Shown: positions 30,501 through 37,099 of the stretch, one piece after another
How positions within the stretch are numbered: position 1 is the first letter of the stretch
Layout of the letters: every line of letters starts with the position of its first letter
From: Rhodospirillaceae bacterium
GTDB taxonomy: Bacteria; Pseudomonadota; Alphaproteobacteria; UBA828
DNA length: 37,099 nt
Assembly (NCBI GenBank): GCA_028819955.1
Contig: JAPPKP010000023.1
Coordinates: 1 to 37,099, forward strand
Direction: 5' to 3'
Program-made: the position numbers and the translations under genes
Notes under the pieces: model-generated
Seen by the model: the letters and a program-made list of their open reading frames with translations, nothing else
Database searches by the model: none
Told to the model about the DNA's origin: nothing

Positions 30501-30968
30501 GTGGTGGTGGTGGCGATTGCCGGGCCTGCCGAGGAGCGGGACGCGATGGCGACGCAGCTGATCGAGACGTTGTGCGGCCGCGGGCGGCGCGTCGCCGTGA
30601 TCGCGGCGGGTCCGGGTCCGCTCGCCATCGACGAGCCGGGCAAGGACAGCTACGAGCATGCCGCCGCCGGCGCGCGCGATGTCGTCGTGGTCTCGGGTCG
30701 GCGCTGGGCGCGCGTGCATCGTAGCGACCCACCGGCACCGCCGCGTGCGGCCGCCCTCGCGGCGCTGGCCAAGGATGCGGACGTGGTGCTCGCGCTGGGT
30801 TTCGACGACCACGCGGCACCCCGGCTCACGGTCGAGCCCGGCGCCGACGGCGAGCCCGGCCCAGCGCTAAAGGTGCTGGCCGAGGACGGCCGCCGGCCGG
30901 CGTTTCGCCTTGACAAGCCGGAGGCGATCGCCGACCTAATCGAGCGTCTTTCCGAGGAAGCCAGTTGA
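30501..30968 (+). CDS. MobB-like protein lacking the P-loop
   Basis: A 155-residue relative of MobB, the GTP-binding adaptor of molybdopterin-guanine dinucleotide synthesis. The MobB hallmark DEPGKDSYEHAAAGA (44-58) is followed by VVVVSGRRWARVH, and DADVVLALGFDD stands where MobB has its VEGFK strand. The N-terminal Walker A should read GxxxSGKTT but here reads GPAEERDA (8-15), so nucleotide binding in the normal way is unlikely. GTG 30501 starts 7 bp after coxG, and coxD follows at once. CO-dehydrogenase-type enzymes use the cytosine cofactor, so a GTP-binding adaptor would be out of place; a cofactor-handling or scaffolding role is inference. Confidence 0.78.
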   Translation: MVVVAIAGPAEERDAMATQLIETLCGRGRRVAVIAAGPGPLAIDEPGKDSYEHAAAGARDVVVVSGRRWARVHRSDPPAPPRAAALAALAKDADVVLALGFDDHAAPRLTVEPGADGEPGPALKVLAEDGRRPAFRLDKPEAIADLIERLSEEAS

Positions 30969-30969
30969 G

Positions 30970-31890
30970 ATGATGGACGGCGTGGCGATCCCCGACTCCG
31001 TCGACGAGACGCTCGCGCTGCTCTCCGGCGGCGACTACGTGGCGGACCGCAACCTGGCGACCAGCCTGTTCATCGCCTTCCGCCTCAACCGCCCCCTCTT
31101 CCTGGAGGGCGAGGCCGGAGTCGGCAAGACCGCGCTGGCCGCGGTGCTGGCCGAGCGCCTCGGGCGTTCGCTGCTGCGCCTCCAGTGCTACGAGGGGCTC
31201 GACGTCTCGTCCGCCGTCTACGAGTGGAACTACGCGCGGCAGATGATCGAGATTCGCCTGTCGGAGGCGATGGGCGACCGCCAGACCCTCGCCGGCGATA
31301 TCTTCTCGGAGCGCTTCCTCATCGGCAGGCCGCTGCTGGAGGCGCTACGCCCGCACGACGCGGGCCCGCCGGTGCTGTTGATCGACGAGCTTGACCGCGC
31401 CGACGAGCCCTTCGAGGCGTTCCTGCTGGAGGTGCTCGCCGACTACCAGATCACGATTCCGGAGATTGGCACCATCCGCGCGGCGGAGCCCCCCATCGTG
31501 CTGATCACCTCCAACCGCACCCGCGAGATTCACGACGCCCTCAAGCGGCGCTGCCTCTATCACTGGATCGACTATCCCGACGCCCAGCGCGAGCGCGAGA
31601 TCCTGCGCGTGCGCGTGCCCGATGCCGACCCGCGCCTGACCCACGAGGTGGTGGCCTTCGTCCAGCAGCTTCGCGAGGTCGATTTCTTCAAGTCGCCGGG
31701 CGTCGCGGAGAGCATCGACTGGCTGCGCGCGCTCTCCACGCTCGCGCAGGAGAGCCTCGATCCCGCGATCGTCGATCAGACCTTGGGCGTCCTCCTGAAG
31801 TATCAGGACGATATCGACAAGGCGCGCGGCGGCGAGACACAGCGTATCCTTGCCGATGTCGGTATCGGGATGACCGCCGTCGCGGAGTAG
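30970..31890 (+). CDS. coxD: CoxD-type MoxR-family AAA+ ATPase
   Basis: A 306-residue AAA+ protein. Walker A is GEAGVGKT (47-54), Walker B LLIDELD (136-142), and sensor 1 lies in LITSNRTREIHDALKRRC. The C-terminal lid holds LREVDFFKSPGVAESIDWLRAL. In CO-oxidising bacteria CoxD works with the VWA protein CoxE to build the active-site metal cluster of the hydroxylase. CoxE is normally next door but is missing here: the next gene begins 50 bp later and is XdhC-like. The start is ATG 30970, one base after the previous stop. Confidence 0.9.
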   Translation: MMDGVAIPDSVDETLALLSGGDYVADRNLATSLFIAFRLNRPLFLEGEAGVGKTALAAVLAERLGRSLLRLQCYEGLDVSSAVYEWNYARQMIEIRLSEAMGDRQTLAGDIFSERFLIGRPLLEALRPHDAGPPVLLIDELDRADEPFEAFLLEVLADYQITIPEIGTIRAAEPPIVLITSNRTREIHDALKRRCLYHWIDYPDAQREREILRVRVPDADPRLTHEVVAFVQQLREVDFFKSPGVAESIDWLRALSTLAQESLDPAIVDQTLGVLLKYQDDIDKARGGETQRILADVGIGMTAVAE

Positions 31891-31940
31891 GGCGCGGGCG
31901 CCCACCGTCCGGGCATCGGTGTAGAGAGGGAGAAGGGCCG

Positions 31941-32273
31941 ATGAGTTCGCACCGGGCCGCACAGGAGGACATTCTGGGCACCGCCGCCCGCTGGCGCGAC
32001 GAGGGCAAGGACGTGGCGCTCGCCACCGTCATCGCGACCTGGGGCTCCTCGCCCCGCCCTGTTGGCAGCCAGCTCGTCGCCGATGGCGAGGGCCGCTTCG
32101 AGGGCTCGGTCTCCGGCGGTTGCATCGAGGGCGCCGTGATCGATGAGGCGCGCAAGGTCATGGGTTCCGGCGAGCCGAGCGTGCTGCAGTTCGGCGTCTC
32201 CGACGAGCAGGCGTGGGAGGTCGGGCTCGCCTGCGGCGGCACCGTCCGCGTGCTGGTCGAGAAGGTCGAGTGA
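31941..32273 (+). CDS. XdhC/CoxI N-terminal domain protein
   Basis: This 110-residue protein consists only of the XdhC-CoxI domain, with the signature TWGSSPRPVGSQL, SVSGGCIEGAVI and CGGTVRVLVE. XdhC-family proteins bind the molybdenum cofactor and help sulfurate and insert it into hydroxylases. The Rossmann half is encoded by the next gene 10 bp downstream, so the normal protein is split in two. AGGGAGAAGG stands before the ATG. Confidence 0.92.
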   Translation: MSSHRAAQEDILGTAARWRDEGKDVALATVIATWGSSPRPVGSQLVADGEGRFEGSVSGGCIEGAVIDEARKVMGSGEPSVLQFGVSDEQAWEVGLACGGTVRVLVEKVE

Positions 32274-32283
32274 GCGAACGGCA

Positions 32284-32991
<708 letters not shown>

Positions 32992-33004
32992 TGATTCTCG
33001 CCTC

Positions 33005-34660
33005 ATGATCTTCGGCGACGTGCTGGTCGCGGAGGCCGAGGGGCTGATCCTCGCTCACAGCGTGCGCCTGCGCGGCGGCGCCTTCAAGAAGGGGCGCGTG
33101 CTCTCCGCCGGGGATATTCGGGCGTTGCAGGCGGCGAAGATCGAGACCGTCTCCGGCGCCCGGCTCGAGCCGGACGACGTGGGCGAGGACGAGGCGGCGC
33201 AGGCTGTCGCGCGCGCGGTTGCCGGGCCGGGGCTCACGCTGGGCAAGGCCTTCACCGGCCGCTGCAACATCTTCGCCGAAGGCCATGGCCTTGCCGTCAT
33301 CGACGATGCGCGGGTGGACCGGCTCAATCTCCTCGACGAGGCCATGACTCTCGGCACCGTGGCCCCTCACGCCCTGGTCGAGGCCGGCCAGATGGTGGCG
33401 ACCGTCAAGGTCATCCCCTTCGCCGCGGCCCGTTCGGTCGTCGATCGCTGCGTCGGGATCGCGGCGGAGGGCGGGCCGATGCTGCGCCTCGCGCTACTCG
33501 AAGCGCGCACGGTCGGGCTGATCCAGACCCGCCTGCCGGGGACGCGGGAGAGCGTGCTCGATTCCACCACGGGCGCGGTCGCGACGCGCCTCGCCCAGCT
33601 CGACGGCACACTAGCCGCCGAGGTGCGCTGCGCCCACAGCCGCGCTGAGGTGGCCGACGCGGTGGGCCAGCTTCACGGGAAGGGGTGCGACATCATCCTC
33701 ATCGCCGGCGCCTCCGCCATCGTCGACCGGCGCGACGTGGTGCCGGCGGCGGTCGTGGAGGCGGGCGGGGCCATCGACCACTTCGGCATGCCGGTGGACC
33801 CCGGCAACCTCCTGCTCCTGGCGCGCCTTGGCGAGGCGCGGGTGCTCGGGCTCCCCGGCTGCGCCCGCTCGCTCAAGCTCAACGGCTTCGACTGGGTGCT
33901 GCAGCGCATCTTCGCGGGCGTCGATATCGCCGCGTCCGACATCATGCGCATGGGGGCGGGCGGCCTGCTGATGGAGATCCCGAGCCGGCCGCTGCCCCGC
34001 AACCGCGCCTCGCCCCGGAGCGCGGAACGCGGGGACGAGGCGGTCGTTCCCGCGGCGCCGCCGCGCATTGCGGCGGTGGTGCTCGCGGCCGGGCAGTCGC
34101 GCCGCATGGGCGCGCTCAACAAGCTGCTGATCGAGGTCGACGACGAGCCCATGGTGCGACGCGTCGCCGCCGCGGCACTCGCCTCCAAGGCCGCGCCGGT
34201 GGTGGTCGTGACCGGCCACGAGGCCGAGCGCGTGAAGGCGGCGCTCGACGGGCTCGACGTGATCTTCGCGCACAATCCCGACTATGCGGAGGGCATGAGC
34301 AGCTCGCTTCACTGCGGCGTCGAAGCGCTCGATCCGGCGCTGGATGGCGCCGTGGTCTGCCTCGGCGACATGCCGCGCACCTCGGCGGACCTGATCGACC
34401 GGCTGATCGCGGGCTTCGACCCGCTCGAAGGCCGCGCCATCGGCGTGCCGACCTGGCGCGGAAAGCGCGGCAATCCCGTGCTCTGGGCGGCGCGGTTCTT
34501 CGGTGAGATCCGCACCCTCTCGGGCGATGTCGGCGCACGCCACCTGATCGGCGACCACGCGGACGCGGTGTACGAGATCGAGAGCCCCGATCACTCCGTG
34601 ACCATCGACGTGGATACGCCCGAAGCCCTCGATGCCCTCAGCCGTGCCGCCGCCCGCTGA
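33005..34660 (+). CDS. Molybdopterin-binding / molybdenum cofactor cytidylyltransferase fusion
   Basis: A 551-residue two-domain protein. Residues up to about 335 form a MoCF/MoeA-like molybdopterin-binding part, with ASAIVDRRDVVPAA, HFGMPVDPGN and VLGLPGCARSLKLNG. A linker (about 335-352) leads to a MobA/MocA-type nucleotidyltransferase with VVLAAGQSRRMGALNKLL, VVCLGDMPRT and the GKRGNPVLW segment. MocA adds CMP to molybdopterin, giving the cytosine dinucleotide cofactor of xanthine-oxidase-family enzymes. The fusion may join metal insertion or cofactor binding with cytidylylation (inference). Its end overlaps the next gene by 29 bp. Confidence 0.92.
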   Translation: MIFGDVLVAEAEGLILAHSVRLRGGAFKKGRVLSAGDIRALQAAKIETVSGARLEPDDVGEDEAAQAVARAVAGPGLTLGKAFTGRCNIFAEGHGLAVIDDARVDRLNLLDEAMTLGTVAPHALVEAGQMVATVKVIPFAAARSVVDRCVGIAAEGGPMLRLALLEARTVGLIQTRLPGTRESVLDSTTGAVATRLAQLDGTLAAEVRCAHSRAEVADAVGQLHGKGCDIILIAGASAIVDRRDVVPAAVVEAGGAIDHFGMPVDPGNLLLLARLGEARVLGLPGCARSLKLNGFDWVLQRIFAGVDIAASDIMRMGAGGLLMEIPSRPLPRNRASPRSAERGDEAVVPAAPPRIAAVVLAAGQSRRMGALNKLLIEVDDEPMVRRVAAAALASKAAPVVVVTGHEAERVKAALDGLDVIFAHNPDYAEGMSSSLHCGVEALDPALDGAVVCLGDMPRTSADLIDRLIAGFDPLEGRAIGVPTWRGKRGNPVLWAARFFGEIRTLSGDVGARHLIGDHADAVYEIESPDHSVTIDVDTPEALDALSRAAAR

Positions 34661-35810
34661 CGGCGGAGCCGGCGGGGGCGGCGAGACTGTCCTGCTCACC
34701 CCCGGCCCCCTCACCACCCGGCCCGAGACCCGTGCGGCCATGGACCGCGACTGGGGCTCGCGCGATCCCGCCTTCATCGCGCTCACGGCGCGGGTTCGCC
34801 GGCGCCTGCTCACGCTCGCCAACGCCGGAGAGACCTTCACCTGCGTGCCGATGCAGGGCAGCGGCACCTTCGCGGTGGAGGCCCAGCTCGGCACGCTGGT
34901 CCCGCGCGACGGCCGGCTGCTGATCCTGGTCAACGGCGCCTACGGCCGGCGCATGGCGGAGATCTGCCGCTGCGCGGGCCGCGCCCACGGCGTGCTGGAG
35001 ACCGGCGAGACCGAGCCGCCCGAGCGGGCAGCCGCGCTTGCCGAACGGCTCGCGGCCGAGCCCGGCATCACCGATGTCGCGCTGGTCCACTGCGAGACCA
35101 CGACCGGCATCCTCAACCCCCTCGCCGACCTCGCCGCTGCCGTGAGCGAGACTGGGCGCCGCCTGCACGTCGATGCCATGAGCTCCTTCGGCGGCATCCC
35201 AGTCGACCTCGCGCGGCTGCCGCTGACCAGCCTCGCGGCGTCCGCCAACAAGTGCCTGGAAGGCGCGCCCGGCGTCGGCTTCGTCATCGCTCGCACCGGC
35301 CACCTCGCAGCTTGCACCGACAACGCCCACGCCGTGAGCCTCGACCTGCACGCCCAGTGGGCCGGGCTGGAGGCCGACGGCCAGTGGCGCTTCACGCCGC
35401 CCACCCACGTCCTCGCCGCGCTCGACCGGGCGCTCGATGCGCTCGACGACGAAGGCGGCGTCGCCGGCCGTTTCGCTCGCTACTGGGAGAACTGCCGCAC
35501 CCTGGTCGAGGGCATGCGCGGCCTCGGCTTCGAGACGCTGCTGGAGGATGCTGTACAGGCGCCGATCATCGTCACCTTCCGCGCGCCCGCGGACCCCGCC
35601 TGGCGGTTCCAGGCCTTCTACGACCGGCTGGCGGAACGCGGCTTCGTGATCTATCCCGGCAAGCTCGCACAGGTGGAGAGTTTCCGGGTCGGCTGCATCG
35701 GCGCCTTCCGCGCCGACACCATGGCCCGCTTCGTCGCGGCCGCCGAGGCCGCGCTGCGCGAGATGGGTGTCTCCAGCGGCACGCCCGCGCCTTCGTCTTC
35801 CCCGGACTAG
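34632..35810 (+). CDS. phnW: 2-aminoethylphosphonate--pyruvate aminotransferase-type enzyme
   Basis: A 392-residue fold-type I PLP enzyme. The N-terminal VLLTPGPLTTRPETRAAMDRDWGSRDPAF is characteristic of PhnW, which converts 2-aminoethylphosphonate and pyruvate to phosphonoacetaldehyde and alanine. The PLP lysine lies in SANKCLEGAPG, preceded by the aspartate of VDAMSSFGG, and GCIGAF closes the C-terminal domain. Serine- or alanine-glyoxylate aminotransferases are the main alternative. No phosphonatase (phnX) or phosphonoacetaldehyde dehydrogenase is adjacent. ATG 34632 lies 29 bp inside the previous gene; there is no later ATG before the conserved core. The first 15 residues are a Pro/Gly-rich extension. 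Confidence 0.85.
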   Translation: MPSAVPPPADGGAGGGGETVLLTPGPLTTRPETRAAMDRDWGSRDPAFIALTARVRRRLLTLANAGETFTCVPMQGSGTFAVEAQLGTLVPRDGRLLILVNGAYGRRMAEICRCAGRAHGVLETGETEPPERAAALAERLAAEPGITDVALVHCETTTGILNPLADLAAAVSETGRRLHVDAMSSFGGIPVDLARLPLTSLAASANKCLEGAPGVGFVIARTGHLAACTDNAHAVSLDLHAQWAGLEADGQWRFTPPTHVLAALDRALDALDDEGGVAGRFARYWENCRTLVEGMRGLGFETLLEDAVQAPIIVTFRAPADPAWRFQAFYDRLAERGFVIYPGKLAQVESFRVGCIGAFRADTMARFVAAAEAALREMGVSSGTPAPSSSPD

Positions 35811-35861
35811 GACATCCGTGTAGAACGCCCGCACCCGGCGGATGGGTGAGCGAGCGGATCG

Positions 35862-37099
35862 ATGAGCGGCTTCGAACGAATGCTGGTGGCGAACCGGGGC
35901 GAGATCGCCATTCGCGTCCTGCGCGCCGCCTACGAGATGGGCAAGGCCACGGTCGCGGTCTACGCGGAGGAAGATCACCTCTCCCTCCACCGCTTCAAGG
36001 CCGATCAGTCCTACCGCATCGGCGCGGGCCGCGGCCCCGTCACCGCCTACCTCGCGGTGGAGGACATCATCAAGGTCGCCACGGACACGCGGAGCGACGC
36101 GATCCATCCGGGCTACGGCTTCCTCTCCGAATCGCCCGAGTTCGCCGAGGCCTGCGCCGATGCCGGGATCGCCTTCATCGGCCCGCGGCCGGAAACCCTG
36201 CGCCTGCTCGGCGACAAGGTGTCTGCGCGGGAGATCGCGGCCCGCGCCGGCGTGCCCACGGTGCCCGCGACCGACGCGCTGCCTGCAGAGCCCGCGGCGG
36301 CGCTCGCGCTTGCGAGAGATGTGGGATTCCCCGGCATGCTCAAGGCCAGCTGGGGCGGAGGCGGGCGTGGCATGCGCATCGTCGAGACCGAAGGCGAATT
36401 CGAAGCGACCCTGCTCGCGGCCCGGCGCGAGGCGGACGCCGCCTTCGGCAAGGACGACGTCTACCTCGAGCGCTTCATCCGCCGCGCCCGCCACCTGGAG
36501 GTCCAGATCCTGGCGGATTCCCACGGCCGGACCGTCCACCTCTTCGAGCGCGACTGCTCGGTGCAGCGGCGCAACCAGAAGATCGTCGAGTGCGCGCCGG
36601 CCCCCGGCCTCACGCCGGCGCAGCGCGACGAGCTCACCGGCTACGCGCTCGCCATCGCGCGAGCGGCGGATTATCTCAACGCGGGCACCGTGGAGTTCCT
36701 GCACGATCTCGACACCGGGAGCTTCCACTTCATCGAGGTCAACCCTCGCATCCAGGTGGAGCACACCGTCACCGAGCAGGTGACGGGCGTTGATATCGTG
36801 CGGGCCCAGATCCGCATCGCCGAGGGCGGCGCCATCGGGGACGGGCCGGACGACGCCTGCCCGCCGCAGGGCGACCTCGCGCTGCGCGGCCACGCGGTGC
36901 AGTGCCGGATCACCACCGAGGACCCGCTCGACCGCTTCATTCCCGACTACGGGCGGATCACCGCCTACCGTGCCGCCACCGGCTTCGGCATTCGCCTCGA
37001 CGGCGGCACCGCCTACACCGGCGCGGTCATTACCCGCCACTACGATTCGCTCCTGGAGAAGGTCACCGCGTGGGCGTCATCGCGCGAAGGCGCGATCGA
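35862..37099 (+). CDS. pyc: Pyruvate carboxylase, N-terminal part (cut by window end)
   Basis: The frame begins MSGFERMLVANRGEIAIRVLRA and stays open for about 412 codons to the window edge. The biotin-carboxylase order is complete as far as visible: FLSESPEF and GPRPETLRLLGDK, the ATP-grasp glycine loop KASWGGGGRGMR, VYLERFIRRARHLEVQ, and FIEVNPRIQVEHTVTEQVTGVDIV. Details such as AEEDHLSLHRFKADQSY and GPRPETLRLLGDK favour pyruvate carboxylase over acetyl- or propionyl-CoA carboxylase subunits. Pyc makes oxaloacetate from pyruvate. The carboxyltransferase and biotin domains should lie beyond the edge. The gap to phnW is 51 bp. Confidence 0.9.
   Translation, partial: MSGFERMLVANRGEIAIRVLRAAYEMGKATVAVYAEEDHLSLHRFKADQSYRIGAGRGPVTAYLAVEDIIKVATDTRSDAIHPGYGFLSESPEFAEACADAGIAFIGPRPETLRLLGDKVSAREIAARAGVPTVPATDALPAEPAAALALARDVGFPGMLKASWGGGGRGMRIVETEGEFEATLLAARREADAAFGKDDVYLERFIRRARHLEVQILADSHGRTVHLFERDCSVQRRNQKIVECAPAPGLTPAQRDELTGYALAIARAADYLNAGTVEFLHDLDTGSFHFIEVNPRIQVEHTVTEQVTGVDIVRAQIRIAEGGAIGDGPDDACPPQGDLALRGHAVQCRITTEDPLDRFIPDYGRITAYRAATGFGIRLDGGTAYTGAVITRHYDSLLEKVTAWASSREGAI

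Noticed and set aside
34638..37040. 800-codon open frame antisense to phnW and pyc
   Set aside because: Same reasoning: it lies opposite two recognised enzymes and has no recognisable domain.

Overview
This is a GC-rich, gene-dense chromosomal window from what looks like an alphaproteobacterium, perhaps near the Rhodospirillales (inference). The reasons are the gyrA-coaD-queA-tgt gene order, an NrnC-type exonuclease, a complex I NDUFA9-family Rossmann protein and a gltDB pair. No rRNA, tRNA, insertion sequence or CRISPR array was recognised.

Layout. (1) Bases 1-2040 are a less GC-rich accessory islet. It holds the tail of an unknown gene, a decayed frame, a promoter with direct repeats, a possible 42-residue ORF, a 112-residue protein, an XRE-type HTH regulator of toxin-antitoxin-like arrangement, and a small membrane protein. 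(2) 2444-3457 is an orphan membrane histidine kinase whose phosphoacceptor His is replaced by Gly. (3) 3642-9020 is the housekeeping run gyrA, coaD, queA, tgt. (4) On the minus strand, gltD-gltB (15640-17088 and 11129-15643) is followed by a PaaK-like CoA ligase and an enoyl-CoA hydratase, probably one transcript. (5) uppP, an NDUFA9-family protein, nrnC and a divergent, archaeal-looking purM follow. A 160-bp array of sixteen 10-bp GGGAT-type units lies between the convergent nrnC and purM. (6) 21685-22170 is a PPOX-fold flavin protein, followed by palindromic intergenic sequence.

(7) 22453-29747 is a tightly overlapping membrane operon in the order mrpE, mrpF, mrpG, DUF4040/MbhDE-like, mrpB, mrpC, mrpD, second antiporter subunit, small membrane protein, third antiporter subunit. 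As recalled, the first seven follow the order of the Mrp-like module of archaeal membrane-bound hydrogenases, and there is no separate full-length MrpA. (8) Only 38 bp later, on the same strand, comes a maturation set for molybdenum hydroxylases of the CO-dehydrogenase/xanthine-dehydrogenase family: membrane-anchored CoxG, a MobB-like protein without a P-loop, the CoxD-type AAA+ ATPase, XdhC split into two genes, and a molybdopterin-binding/cytidylyltransferase fusion. No hydroxylase structural genes (coxMSL) and no coxE are inside the window. (9) The right end has a PhnW-type aminotransferase and the N-terminal part of pyruvate carboxylase, cut by the window edge.

The most interesting part is the coupling of the Mbh/Mrp-like ion-transport operon to the CoxG-led maturation cluster. 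It suggests, without proving, that a molybdenum hydroxylase delivering electrons to the quinone pool and an ion-translocating membrane module are expressed together.
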